Origin: Nocardioides sp.
Lineage (GTDB): Bacteria > Actinomycetota > Actinomycetes > Propionibacteriales > Nocardioidaceae
Assembly (NCBI RefSeq): GCF_030149505.1
Contig: NZ_JASBRN010000059.1
Coordinates: 1 to 58,018, forward strand
DNA length: 58,018 bases
Direction: 5' to 3'
Made by a program: the position numbers and the translations under genes. Numbering within the stretch: position 1 is the stretch's first letter; every line of letters starts with the position of its first letter. The notes below the pieces were generated by a model. The model was not told the origin of the DNA and did not search any database. It saw only the letters and a program-made list of their open reading frames with translations. This document shows positions 26,298 through 34,377 of the stretch, piece after piece.

Positions 26298-26654
26298 TCA
26301 GGCGTAGCCGAGGTCGTGCAGCCGGGCGTCACTGATGCCGAAGTGGTGCGCGATCTCGTGCACGACGGTGATCCCGACCTCGCGCACCAGCTCCTCCTCG
26401 CTGCTGCACATGTCCAGCAGCGGGTTGCGGAAGACGAAGACCCGGTCGGGCAGGATCGTCGGGGAGAACGAGTCGCGGTGGGTGAGCGCGACCCCGTCGT
26501 AGAGACCGAGCAGGTCGGCGGGCTCGTGCTCGGGCGGTTCGTCCTCCACCAGGACAACCAGGTTGTGCACCAGCGAGGCGAGCTCGTCGGGGATGGCGTC
26601 GAGGGCCTCGTCGACGAGCGCCTCGAAGCGGTCGCGGTCCATCTCGATCGGCAC
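26298..26654 (-). CDS. minimal zinc metalloprotease family (HExxHxxG)
   Basis: 118 aa. The catalytic motif is VVHEIAHHFGISD near the C-terminus (about residue 103), with two His and Glu for zinc. Upstream are conserved LYDGVALTHRDSF and PDRVFVFRNPLLDMC. This small one-domain fold is the metallopeptidase/DUF1025-type family, common in actinobacteria, substrate unknown. GTG at 26654 has CACGAT 6 nt upstream; an ATG at 26642 is also possible. It converges with the FluC pair. Confidence 0.88.
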   Translation of the reverse strand: MPIEMDRDRFEALVDEALDAIPDELASLVHNLVVLVEDEPPEHEPADLLGLYDGVALTHRDSFSPTILPDRVFVFRNPLLDMCSSEEELVREVGITVVHEIAHHFGISDARLHDLGYA

Positions 26655-26712
26655 GGGTCCATCGTGCCAGCCCGGCGGGCGGCGGGCCGGGGCGAGCCGG
26701 CCCGGGAAGCAC

Positions 26713-26744
26713 GAGAGCCCCGGACCTGGTGGTCCGGGGCTCTC
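26713..26744. terminator. 14-bp-stem hairpin after tRNA-Asp
   Basis: GAGAGCCCCGGACC pairs exactly with GGTCCGGGGCTCTC around TGGT. It is 10 bp downstream of the tRNA-Asp 3' end on the minus strand. Confidence 0.8.
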
Positions 26745-26754
26745 GCCTGTGTGG

Positions 26755-26828
26755 CGACCCCGACGGGACTCGAACCCGCGGCCTCCGCCGTGACAGGGCG
26801 GCGCGCTAACCAACTGCGCTACGGGGCC
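26755..26828 (-). tRNA. tRNA-Asp (GTC)
   Basis: 74-nt cloverleaf on the minus strand: acceptor GGCCCCG/CGGGGTC, anticodon stem-loop CCGCC-CTGTCAC-GGCGG with anticodon GTC, T-loop GGTTCGAGTCC, discriminator G. CCA is not encoded. Followed by a strong hairpin. Confidence 0.96.
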
Positions 26829-27015
26829 TCGTGGTGCTGCAAGATGAAGCGGTGGTGCGCTCCTGCGGCTCGCACCGAGGAAGCGTCGGAACTCTAACCC
26901 ATGCCCACCACGGCACCCAATTCGCGTGCCACCGCCCCGTCCGGGGACGGCCCGCGAGGGCCGGGGACCGTCGCCGTGACCACCGCCGGTACCGCGCGTG
27001 CGCCATCATCGAGAG

Positions 27016-28410
27016 GTGGAACCCGACCTGCTCGCCGCCTGCCGCACCGTGGACCCCGCCGTCCTCGGCCCGCGCGTGCGCGCGGCCCGGCTGCGCGCCG
27101 GTCTCACCCAGGCCGAGGCGGCCGGGAGCGAGATGTCCACGGCGTACGTCTCCCGGATCGAGGCCGGTCAGCGCCGCCCCGACCCGGCTCTCCTGGCGGC
27201 GCTCGCGGGGCGGCTCGGCACCAGCGTCGAGCAGCTGCTGACCGGCGTCACCCGCGAGCAGGAGCCCGAGCTGCGGACCCTGCTCTCCTGGGTCGAGCTG
27301 AGCCTCACCACCGGCGAGCCGGAGCGGGCCGCCGAGCAGCTCGTCGGGGTCGACGAGGAGCTCGCCGCCCTCCCGGACGACGCGCTCGTCGACCTACGTC
27401 GGGAGGCGACGTGGCTGCGGGCCCGGCTGCGCGAGGTGAGCGGCGACCTGGACGGCGCGATCCTGCTGCTCGAGGACCTCGTGTCCTCCGGCGCCACCGA
27501 CCTGCGGTGGCTCGAGGTGATGACGGCACTGAGCCGGTGCTACCGCGAGTCCGGCGACCTCGCCCGGGCCGTCGAGGTCGGCGAGCGCGCCGCGGACGTC
27601 CTGGCCGACCTGGAGCTCGGGGGCAGCGACGAGGCCGTGGCCCTCACCGTCACCGTCGCCGCCGCGCACGTCGAGCGCGGCGACGTCGCCCACGCGGCGC
27701 GCACCTGCCGACGCGCCGTGGAGCTCGCGGAGAGGCTGGAGTCCCCTCGGGCCCGTGCCGCGGCGTACTGGAACGCCTCGATCATCGAGTCCCTGCGCGG
27801 CCGCCCCGCCCAGGCGTTGCCGCTGGCCCAGCGGGCGCTGCGGCTGCTCGAGGAGGGCCCTGGCGGACGCAACCTGGCCCGGCTGCGCAGCCAGCTCGGC
27901 CTGCTGCAGCTGCGGCTCGACCCGCCTGCGCCCCAGGAGGCGTGGGAGCAGCTGCGGACGGCGGAGGAGGCGCTGCTCGCCACCGACGCGGGCGTGCTCG
28001 ACCTGGCCGCAAACCGGCTCGGGCAGGCGCGCGCGGCGCTGCTCCTCGGACGCGCGAGCGAGTCCCAGCGGCTCGTGGAGGACGTGCTGGAGCAGGTCGG
28101 CGAGGAGGCGCCGCTGCTCGCCGCCGAGGCGCACCTGCAGCTCGGCGAGGTCGCCCTGGCCCGCGGGCACGTGGCGGCCGCGCGGACCGGGTTCCAACAG
28201 GCGGTGATGCGGCTCAGCGCGGTGGGGGCGGACCGGCAGGCCGCGCAGCTGTGGTTCGACCTGGGCGCCCAGCTCGAGCAGGTCGGTCAGGCCGCGCTGG
28301 CGCTCGATGCCTACCGCCGGGCCGCCGCGGCGACCGGGCTGCGGATGCAGCGATCCCCCGCCGTCGAGGTCGGGGCCGGGGAGGAGCGCGTGGGCGAGGC
28401 CGAGCGCTGA
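27016..28410 (+). CDS. XRE-type HTH regulator with tetratricopeptide repeats
   Basis: 464 aa. The N-terminal HTH (about residues 15-70) shows RAARLRAGLTQAEAAG and STAYVSRIEAGQRRP. The rest is a solenoid of helical pairs with TPR character (for example LSRCYRESGDLARAVEVGERA and AHLQLGEVALARGHVAAARTGF). This design resembles actinobacterial HTH-TPR regulators that bind peptides or partner proteins, but no ligand gene is adjacent. The GTG at 27016 fits CATCAT 6 nt upstream; another in-frame GTG is at 26998. Confidence 0.88.
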   Translation: MEPDLLAACRTVDPAVLGPRVRAARLRAGLTQAEAAGSEMSTAYVSRIEAGQRRPDPALLAALAGRLGTSVEQLLTGVTREQEPELRTLLSWVELSLTTGEPERAAEQLVGVDEELAALPDDALVDLRREATWLRARLREVSGDLDGAILLLEDLVSSGATDLRWLEVMTALSRCYRESGDLARAVEVGERAADVLADLELGGSDEAVALTVTVAAAHVERGDVAHAARTCRRAVELAERLESPRARAAAYWNASIIESLRGRPAQALPLAQRALRLLEEGPGGRNLARLRSQLGLLQLRLDPPAPQEAWEQLRTAEEALLATDAGVLDLAANRLGQARAALLLGRASESQRLVEDVLEQVGEEAPLLAAEAHLQLGEVALARGHVAAARTGFQQAVMRLSAVGADRQAAQLWFDLGAQLEQVGQAALALDAYRRAAAATGLRMQRSPAVEVGAGEERVGEAER

Positions 28411-28417
28411 CGTCAGA

Positions 28418-28446
28418 GGACCCGACGCCTGGAGGGCGTCGGGTCC
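28418..28446. terminator. 12-bp-stem hairpin between convergent genes
   Basis: GGACCCGACGCC pairs exactly with GGCGTCGGGTCC around a 5-nt loop. It sits in the 52-bp gap between the HTH-TPR gene and the DoxX-like gene and can serve both strands. Confidence 0.8.
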
Positions 28447-28462
28447 GGTGAGGGCGTGGTGT

Positions 28463-29074
28463 TCAGCGCAGGACCGGGAACTTCTGCACGATCCCCGTGC
28501 TCTTCCACCAGCGACCCAGCCCCCACGTGCTGCCGGCCGCGCTGAGGCCGAGCACGACCATGACGATCACACCCACGAGGTGGTCGTCGACGACCGGGTT
28601 GTTCTCCAGCGGGAGGACCGCGGCGTACATGAAGGCGTACATGAGGGCGCCTGCCGCCGCGCCGATCCGCATCCCGACCCCCAGGAGGAGGGTCACGCCG
28701 ATGCCCAGGAGGCCGGCCATGAAGATCCAGTCGACCCAGGCCTGGCCGGCGAGGGAGGTGAAGAACCCGTGGAAGGGGTTGTCGACGGGGACGCCGAAGG
28801 TCAGGAAGCCCTCGGTGGGGCTGCCGCCGTTGAGCCAGGCGGCGTCCTGGGCCATGACGTCGATGCCGGCGCGGGAGCCGTCCTCGGCGAACTGGGCGCC
28901 GGTGCCGAAGCCCAGGGCGAAGGTCTTGTCGAGGAAGGCCCACAGGAAGGTGATCCCGAAGGCGATGCGGAGCGTCGCGAGAGCACGGGCGAACCCGACG
29001 CTGCGGACCTCCTCGGTCTCCGACGTGGTCACACCCTCGGCGGTGATCTGGTGGTGGCGGTGGATGACGCTCAT
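28463..29074 (-). CDS. DoxX-like / DoxD-type membrane protein
   Basis: 203 aa. After a short cytosolic tail, LRIAFGITFLWAFLDKTFALGFG (about residues 33-55) is a typical DoxX first helix. Further segments are WIFMAGLLGIGVTLLLGVGM, AAAGALMYAFMYAAV and VGVIVMVVLGLSAAG; the loop PFHGFFTSLAGQAWVDW lies before helix 2. DoxX-type proteins are quinone- or thiosulfate-linked membrane proteins; the role here is unknown. The ATG at 29074 is best placed for GGAGG (8 nt); another ATG is at 29080. Two palindromes lie 95-141 bp upstream. Confidence 0.87.
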   Translation of the reverse strand: MSVIHRHHQITAEGVTTSETEEVRSVGFARALATLRIAFGITFLWAFLDKTFALGFGTGAQFAEDGSRAGIDVMAQDAAWLNGGSPTEGFLTFGVPVDNPFHGFFTSLAGQAWVDWIFMAGLLGIGVTLLLGVGMRIGAAAGALMYAFMYAAVLPLENNPVVDDHLVGVIVMVVLGLSAAGSTWGLGRWWKSTGIVQKFPVLR

Positions 29075-29168
29075 CGTCATCTCCTCCTTGCGGTGATGTG
29101 GTTGCTGGGTCACCACCAGACTCCGGCTCCCGCGGCCCGGGCGGCAGGGCCGCCGGTCACCGTGGTGG

Positions 29169-29215
29169 GGGGACCATGGTCCCCGCCCACTGCCCTCGTG
29201 GGGGGACCATGGTCC
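29169..29215. promoter_or_regulatory. pair of GGGGACCATGGTCC palindromes
   Basis: GGGGACCATGGTCCCC (29169-29184) and GGACCATGGTCC (29204-29215) repeat with centres 33 bp apart, close to three helical turns, both preceded by GTGG. They lie between the DoxX gene and tRNA-Glu on the minus strand and look like a double operator. The cognate regulator is unknown. Confidence 0.6.
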
Positions 29216-29233
29216 TGCGCGCCGAGAAGACAG

Positions 29234-29314
29234 CACCCCCAACGGGATTCGAACCCGTGCCACCGCCGTGAAAGGGCGGGGTCCTGGATGGCCCGCCCGC
29301 TGGACGATGGGGGC
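29234..29314 (-). tRNA. tRNA-Glu (TTC) with enlarged D-loop
   Basis: 81 nt on the minus strand. Acceptor GCCCCCA/TGGGGGT, anticodon arm CCGCC-CTTTCAC-GGCGG (TTC), T-arm ACGGGTTCGAATCCCGT and discriminator G equal those of the second copy. The D-stem GTCC/GGAC closes a loop of 17 nt (AGCGGGCGGGCCATCCA) instead of 9. The change could be a natural insertion in a spare copy or could spoil folding. Confidence 0.75.
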
Positions 29315-29338
29315 CCTGGCCCCACGGTGACCACGTGG

Positions 29339-29411
29339 CACCCCCAACGGGATTCGAACCCGTGCTACCGCCGTGAAAGGGCGGGGTCCTGGGCCGCTAG
29401 ACGATGGGGGC
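29339..29411 (-). tRNA. tRNA-Glu (TTC)
   Basis: 73-nt canonical tRNA on the minus strand: GCCCCCA/TGGGGGT acceptor, D-arm with AGCGGCCCA loop, anticodon TTC in CTTTCAC, T-loop GGTTCGAATCC, discriminator G, CCA not encoded. Tandem with the enlarged copy 24 bp away. Confidence 0.96.
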
Positions 29412-29517
29412 CAGTGCTGGCGAACTCTACCTGGCGGGCGGGGTCGGCCCGCGCGCGGTGAGCCCCTCGGGCATGATCGGGACCAGCCCACCCACCGTCG
29501 ACCCGAGGAGCCCGGCG

Positions 29518-30585
29518 ATGCCGAAGGTCACGCTCCAGTCGATCGCCGACGAGGTCGGGGTGAGCCGGATGACGGTGTCGAACGCCTTCTCCCGCCCCGA
29601 GAAGCTCTCCGCCGACCTGCGCGCGCGGATCCTCGCGGTCGCCGAGGAGCTGGGGTACGTCGGTCCCGACCCGGCGGCGCGGGCACTGGCCCGCGGGCGC
29701 ACCGGCACCGTCGGGCTGCTGCTGACCGGCCGGATGAGCGAGCAGGCGGCCGACCCGGTGGCGACAGAGTTCCTGGTGGCGGTCGCCGACGCGCTGTCCG
29801 ACCACGGGCTGGCCCTCACCCTCATCACCGCCGGCGTCGGTGGGGAGACCGTGCCCGCCCGCGACGTGCCGATGGACGGGGCGCTGGTCTACGTCTGCGA
29901 GCCCGACTCCACCGACCTGGCCTGGCTGCGCCGCCGCGACCTGCCGCTGGTGACCGTCGACCAGGAGGCGCTGCCCGGCGCTCCGGCGATCAACGTCGAC
30001 GACCGGGCCGGCGCCCGCGCCGCCGCCCAGCACGTCGTGGACCTCGGGCACCGTCGGGTAGGGCTGCTCAACCTGCACCCCGTGACCGAGGAGGCGCCCG
30101 AAGCCACCCCGCCCGACGCCCCGTGGAACCCGCCCGCCGCCGAGCGCGACCGCGGCTGGCGCTCGGCGCTCAGCGCGGCCGGGATCGATCCGCTGGAGGA
30201 GCTCGCGGCGTTCCGGCCGGTCGAGGCGGCGTACGACGCTGCCCGGCGGCTGCTCGACCGACCCGCCGCGGAGCGACCGACGGCGCTGCTGTGCTTCTCC
30301 GACGGGTACGCCGCGCAGGCGATGCGGGCCGCGGAGTCCCTCGGCCTCAAGGTGCCCGAGGACGTGTCGGTGGTGGGCTTCGACGACTCCTCGATCGCCA
30401 CCGCCGTGCATCCCGCGCTGACCACCGTCAGCCAGCCGGTGACCGAGAAGGGGCGGCTGGCCGTGGCCGCGCTGCTCGACGCCATGCGTGGCGGCGGCCC
30501 CGGCGAGACACCCGCCGACCCGGTCCGCACCGTGCTGCCCACCTCGCTGGTCGTCCGCGGCAGCACCGCTCCCCCGCCCGCCTGA
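29518..30585 (+). CDS. LacI family transcriptional regulator
   Basis: 355 aa. HTH is VTLQSIADEVGVSRMTVSNA with hinge EELGYVGPDPAARALARG; the sensor domain has GALVYVCEPDS, NVDDRAGARAAAQHVVDLGH and ends VVGFDDSSIATAVHPALTTV. The ligand is unknown; no sugar genes are adjacent. ATG at 29518 with GAGGAG upstream. The gene is followed by a 172-bp gap filled with 22-bp repeats. Confidence 0.93.
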   Translation: MPKVTLQSIADEVGVSRMTVSNAFSRPEKLSADLRARILAVAEELGYVGPDPAARALARGRTGTVGLLLTGRMSEQAADPVATEFLVAVADALSDHGLALTLITAGVGGETVPARDVPMDGALVYVCEPDSTDLAWLRRRDLPLVTVDQEALPGAPAINVDDRAGARAAAQHVVDLGHRRVGLLNLHPVTEEAPEATPPDAPWNPPAAERDRGWRSALSAAGIDPLEELAAFRPVEAAYDAARRLLDRPAAERPTALLCFSDGYAAQAMRAAESLGLKVPEDVSVVGFDDSSIATAVHPALTTVSQPVTEKGRLAVAALLDAMRGGGPGETPADPVRTVLPTSLVVRGSTAPPPA

Positions 30586-30596
30586 CCCGCATCGCC

Positions 30597-30757
30597 GAAC
30601 CGTCGGTTTGGAACCCACGAACCGTCACTTTCGAACCCTCGAGTCGTCACTTCGGAACCCGCCAGAAGGACGGGTCGTCGCACGACCGCTCGAAACTGAC
30701 GGCTCGGGGGTTCGGAAGTGACGGCTCGGCGGTTCGGAAGTGACGGCTCGGCGGTTC
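30597..30757. repeat. 22-bp-period tandem repeats in head-to-head inverted array
   Basis: Three units run in one direction from 30597 (phase marks GAACCGTC at 30597 and 30619, GAGTCGTC at 30641) and three in the other (GACGGCTCG at 30698, 30720, 30742). The unit is near CGAGCCGTCACTTCCGAACC. The array fills the gap between the convergent LacI and M20 peptidase genes and can fold into a long stem. The same unit is found at 43033 and, diverged, at 41854. Confidence 0.85.
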
Positions 30758-32053
30758 TCAGGAGCAGGCGCGGACCAGGCTGAGCACGAGGGTCTCGGTG
30801 ACCCGGACGAGCTCGGCGACCTCGACCGACTCCCGCGGGCCGTGGGCGAGCCGGACGTCGCCGGGGCCGTAGTGCAGCGTGGGGATGCCCGCGGCGGAGT
30901 AGAGGCGCAGGTCGCTGCCGTACGGCGCTCCGCGCTCCCGCGGCGGCGGACCCGCGACCACGTCCGAGTGGGCCGCGGAGACGAGGTGGGCCAGGGCGCG
31001 GCCGTGGGCCCCGTCGTACCGCCCGCTGGCGAACTGGCCGCCGGGCCACGTGACCACCGGCGGGTGCTCGCGCAGCCACGGGTCGGCGGCGGCCGCCTCG
31101 GCGACGGCCTCCTCCAGCTCGGCGCGGGCGTCGGCGGGGTCCTCGTCGAGGGCGACCCCCAGGCGCCCCTCGGCGACCAGCCGGTCGGGCACGCTGCTGG
31201 CCCAGTCGCCGCAGGTGACCCGGCCGACGGAGAGCGGGTAGGCGACGGGGTACTCGCCCATGAGCGGATCGACCCGCTCGTTGCGGCGCGCTTGGAGGCC
31301 GGCGAGCGCCGCGTGGAGCGGGAGGTAGCGGTCGAAGGCGCTGACCCCGGCGTACGCCGTGCTGCCGTGGGTGGCCTGGCCCGCCACGGCGATCTCGAAG
31401 GTGAGCGCGCCGGCGTTGGCGGTGGTGAGGGTGCCGCTGGTGGGCTCGGTGATGACGCAGGCGTCCGCGCGGTGGCCGCGCTGGAGGGTCGCGAAGGCAC
31501 CGAGGCCGCCGTCCTCCTCGCCGACCACGAGGTGGAGGCCGAAGGTGCGCGGCAGGTCGAGGCCGGCGGCCAGCACCGCGCGGGCCGCGGCGAGGTTGGC
31601 CACGACCCCGGCCTTCATGTCGCAGGTGCCGCGGCCGTGGACCCGACCGCCTGCGACGCGGGCGGTGAAGGGGTCCCCGTCCCACTGGGCGAGGTCGCCG
31701 GGTGGGACGACGTCGACGTGCCCCTGGAGGACCAGCGCCGGAGGACCCGCCTCTCCCTCGGAGCCGGGGGCGGTCGCCACCAGGCCCCACGCCTCGCTCC
31801 GTGAGGCCTCCCAGCCGGGGAAGTCCGGGTGCGCCGTGGTGGCGTCCAGGTCGACCTGCCACAGGTCGACGTCGAGGTCCAGCGTGCGCAGCTGCTTGGC
31901 GAGGCGGTGCTGCACGTCGCACTCCGCGTCGCTGCCCGAGACGCTCGGCACCTCGGTCAGGGCGACCAGGTCGCGCACGAGCTCGCGCTCGTCGACGAAG
32001 GCGAGCGCGCGGAGCTCGCGGTCGGAGAGGTCTCGGGGGCCGCTGTGGGACAT
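30758..32053 (-). CDS. M20 family metallopeptidase (ArgE/DapE/carboxypeptidase type)
   Basis: 431 aa di-zinc amidohydrolase. LVLQGHVDVVPPG (about residue 102) holds the first metal His and Asp, GRGTCDMKAGVV (about 137) the bridging Asp, and LVVGEEDGGLGA (about 171) the catalytic Glu-Glu. A lid dimerisation domain follows (GALTFEIAVAGQATHGS), and a last metal His is in LHYGPG. The substrate is an N-acyl amino acid or small peptide. ATG at 32053 with CACACT 6 nt upstream. It ends at the 22-bp repeat array. Confidence 0.92.
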   Translation of the reverse strand: MSHSGPRDLSDRELRALAFVDERELVRDLVALTEVPSVSGSDAECDVQHRLAKQLRTLDLDVDLWQVDLDATTAHPDFPGWEASRSEAWGLVATAPGSEGEAGPPALVLQGHVDVVPPGDLAQWDGDPFTARVAGGRVHGRGTCDMKAGVVANLAAARAVLAAGLDLPRTFGLHLVVGEEDGGLGAFATLQRGHRADACVITEPTSGTLTTANAGALTFEIAVAGQATHGSTAYAGVSAFDRYLPLHAALAGLQARRNERVDPLMGEYPVAYPLSVGRVTCGDWASSVPDRLVAEGRLGVALDEDPADARAELEEAVAEAAAADPWLREHPPVVTWPGGQFASGRYDGAHGRALAHLVSAAHSDVVAGPPPRERGAPYGSDLRLYSAAGIPTLHYGPGDVRLAHGPRESVEVAELVRVTETLVLSLVRACS

Positions 32054-32206
32054 GCGCGCAGTGTGCGGCCGGCGTGACGGCGTACGCCGGGGATGGCCGG
32101 GAATGGACCCGGACTGACTACCCGGCACCCTCCGGGTGGGCCACCCGTTCGGGGAGGGAACCGATTCGTGGGCGCCGACACGGCTGCGGTAAGGTGACCG
32201 GCGCTC

Positions 32207-32280
32207 GGGCAGGTAGCTCAGTTGGTACGAGCGATCGCCTGAAAAGTGATAGGTCGGCGGTTCGACCCCGCCCCTGCCCA
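32207..32280 (+). tRNA. tRNA-Phe (GAA)
   Basis: 74-nt cloverleaf: acceptor GGGCAGG/CCTGCCC, anticodon arm ATCGC-CTGAAAA-GTGAT with GAA, T-loop GGTTCGACCCC, discriminator A. CCA is not encoded. A terminator hairpin begins 12 nt downstream. Confidence 0.95.
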
Positions 32281-32292
32281 CGAGCACCACGG

Positions 32293-32322
32293 ACAGCCCC
32301 CGCCGGTCACGGCGGGGGCTGT
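32293..32322 (+). terminator. terminator of tRNA-Phe
   Basis: ACAGCCCCCGCC pairs perfectly with GGCGGGGGCTGT around a 6-nt loop, followed by TCC rather than a T-run. Confidence 0.85.
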
Positions 32323-32336
32323 TCCGCGTCCGGGGC

Positions 32337-32436
32337 TCGTCGAAACGCAGACCGAAGCACCCCGCCGTGCAGGTCGCTAAGCCTGAGGACCGGCGCCAAG
32401 GGAGCTCCCAGAGCCTTTCGGTCTGCGTTTCGACGA
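32337..32436. repeat. 100-bp element with perfect 20-bp inverted ends next to tRNA-Phe
   Basis: TCGTCGAAACGCAGACCGAA (32337-32356) is repeated exactly inverted at 32417-32436. The 60-nt interior can form small hairpins (GCAC-N6-GTGC, AGG-N8-CCT, GGGAGCTCCC), so the RNA could fold into a long stem capped by a branched structure. It could be a MITE-like element at a tRNA integration site or a structured RNA; it encodes no protein. Confidence 0.7.
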
Positions 32437-32530
32437 ACGGGGTCGTCCGTCCGGACGGGGAGCGGCCCCCACCCGGGCCATCCCGACCGCTCCACTCCCA
32501 CGGCGGCGGCGCGCGGCGTACCGTCGTCGG

Positions 32531-33517
32531 GTGCTCGAGAACTCGCGGTCCCGGCGCCCACGCTCCCGACCGTCCACCGGCCTGCTGACCGGCGCCCTGG
32601 TGGCGACCGCCCTGCTGCTGTCCCAGGCGGGGGCGGTGCCGACGAGCAGCGTCGACCCCGTACCGACCGCGGCGACCGCGGCCACCGAGCCGGCCGAGCA
32701 GGGCCGTGCCGGGTCCGGCCTGGAGCTGGGCCGGATGGGGCAGGTGGACGCGCGGGTCGGGCGCAAGCACGACGGGCGGGTGCGGGTCTCGGTGGCGAAC
32801 ATCCCGAACCGCACGAGCAAGCGGAAGATGCGCGTCTCGCTGCGGCGGCTGACCTCCGACCGGCAGGACTTCGTGCTGCTCAACGAGGTCGGATCCCGGG
32901 ACCTGGGCTGGCTGGAGCAGCACGCGGGGCCCTACCAGGCCTACCGCGACCCGGTGCGCGACACGACCCGCGGCGGCAGCCAGTCGATGAACAACGTCGT
33001 GATGTGGCGCCCGAAGCGCTGGGAGCTGCTCGACGCGGGGCGCGTGAAGGTCGTCGACGACGACCGCGGCTACCGGGCGGGCGAGGAGTTCGTCTGGGAC
33101 CGCTACGTGACCTGGGCGGTGCTGGGCCGCACGACCAGCCGAGCCGTGGTGTCGGTGGTCTCGCTGCACATGCCGACCAACCCGGTCGTCTACCCGGAGC
33201 AGCCGGGCAAGGACAAGCCGTCGCGCAAGCGGCGCTGGAAGCAGGGCATGGCCCGGGTGGTCGACGTCGTCCAGCGGCTGGCCAAGCACGGGCCGGTGCT
33301 CCTGGGCGGCGACATGAACTCCCACCCCCACCAGGGCAAGTGGACCGCAGCGGCAGCCATGGGCCGGATCGGCCACGGCTACGCCAAGGAGGAGGTGATG
33401 TACCTCTTCCACCCGCCGGGCAGCGAGGTCGTCGAGCACCGCCGGGTCGAGGTCCACTCCGACCACCCGGCCCTCTCCACCACCCTCGACCTCACCGGGG
33501 TCGGACCCCGCAGGTGA
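32531..33517 (+). CDS. secreted endonuclease/exonuclease/phosphatase family protein
   Basis: 328 aa. Basic N-terminus plus LLTGALVATALLLSQAGAV is a signal peptide. The EEP fold follows: VSVANIPNRTSKRK (first Asn), FVLLNEVG (metal Glu, about residue 117), VSLHMPTNPV, LLGGDMNSHPH (Asp and Asn, about 258) and HSDHPALST (catalytic Asp-His). It should cleave nucleic acid or a phosphodiester outside the cell. GTG at 32531 with TACCGT 6 nt upstream supports a leaderless start. Confidence 0.88.
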   Translation: MLENSRSRRPRSRPSTGLLTGALVATALLLSQAGAVPTSSVDPVPTAATAATEPAEQGRAGSGLELGRMGQVDARVGRKHDGRVRVSVANIPNRTSKRKMRVSLRRLTSDRQDFVLLNEVGSRDLGWLEQHAGPYQAYRDPVRDTTRGGSQSMNNVVMWRPKRWELLDAGRVKVVDDDRGYRAGEEFVWDRYVTWAVLGRTTSRAVVSVVSLHMPTNPVVYPEQPGKDKPSRKRRWKQGMARVVDVVQRLAKHGPVLLGGDMNSHPHQGKWTAAAAMGRIGHGYAKEEVMYLFHPPGSEVVEHRRVEVHSDHPALSTTLDLTGVGPRR

Positions 33518-33542
33518 GGCGAGGCGCAGCCGGAGGCCAGGC

Positions 33543-34262
33543 TCAGCAGGCGGTGCCGCGGTCCACCGACAGCACGGCGCCGGTGACCGAGGCGGCGGCG
33601 TCGGAGGCGAGGTAGGCGACCGCGTCGGCGATGTCGCGCGGCGGCATGAAGCCGTAGCGCGCGCCCGCGGTCTCCATCAGCAGGCCCCAGTCGAGGTCGG
33701 TGTCGGGGTGCTCGGCGGCGGCGTTGGTCGGCAGGTCGGTCTGCACCCCTCCGGGGCAGATCGTGTTGACGCGGATGCCGTCGGCGGCCAGCTCGAGCGC
33801 CAGCGACTTCATGAGCATGACGACGCCGGCCTTGGAGGCGCAGTACGCCGCCTGGTAGGGCTGCGCGCGGAGCCCGGCGATCGAGGCGATGGTCACGACG
33901 TTGCCGCGCGACTCGCGCAGGTGCGGCAGCGCCGCGTGGGTGACCAGCATCGGACCGGTGAGGTTGACCCCGAGGTGCTGCTGCCACGTGGCCACGTCGA
34001 GGTCCTCGAAACGGCGGAACCGGTCGATCCCGGCCACGTTCACGACCACGTCGAGGCCCTCCAGCCGGCGTACGGCCTCCGCGACGGCGGCGCGCACCGA
34101 GGCCTCGTCACTGACGTCGCAGGCCAGGACGCCCTCGGACTCCGCGAGGTCGAGGCCGACGACGCGGGCGCCCTCCTCCTCGAGCAGCTCGACGGTCGAT
34201 CGCCCGACCCCACCGGAGGCGCCCGTCACCAGTGCCCGCTTGCCCTCGAACCGTCCCGCCAC
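33543..34262 (-). CDS. short-chain dehydrogenase/reductase
   Basis: 239 aa. RALVTGASGGVGRS (NAD(P)-binding TGxxxGxG), VVNVAGIDR, catalytic Ser in TIASIAGL, YCASKAG (YxxxK) and VNTICPGGVQTDLP are all present. The Asp after beta 2 (VVGLDLAESE) suggests NAD preference. The start is uncertain: GTG at 34262, 34265 or 34271. Substrate unknown. Convergent with the secreted EEP gene, 25 bp apart. Confidence 0.9.
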   Translation of the reverse strand: MAGRFEGKRALVTGASGGVGRSTVELLEEEGARVVGLDLAESEGVLACDVSDEASVRAAVAEAVRRLEGLDVVVNVAGIDRFRRFEDLDVATWQQHLGVNLTGPMLVTHAALPHLRESRGNVVTIASIAGLRAQPYQAAYCASKAGVVMLMKSLALELAADGIRVNTICPGGVQTDLPTNAAAEHPDTDLDWGLLMETAGARYGFMPPRDIADAVAYLASDAAASVTGAVLSVDRGTAC

Positions 34263-34332
34263 CACGACCACCTCTGTCCGTGCGCACCCCGGTGGCGCGC
34301 CCGGCGATCGTAGGGGCGACGGCACGGGCGTG

Positions 34333-34364
34333 GTGCGGCGTCCCGAAACAGCGGGACGCCGCAC
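34333..34364. terminator. terminator after the HU gene
   Basis: GTGCGGCGTCCCG pairs exactly (13 bp) with CGGGACGCCGCAC around AAACAG, 13 bp after the HU stop. Confidence 0.85.
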
Positions 34365-34377
34365 GAGCCGGGACGCC

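Noticed and set aside
32207..32436. Integrated prophage or genomic island at tRNA-Phe
   Set aside because: No integrase, no repeat of the tRNA 3' end and no change in base composition follow; only the 100-bp element is present.
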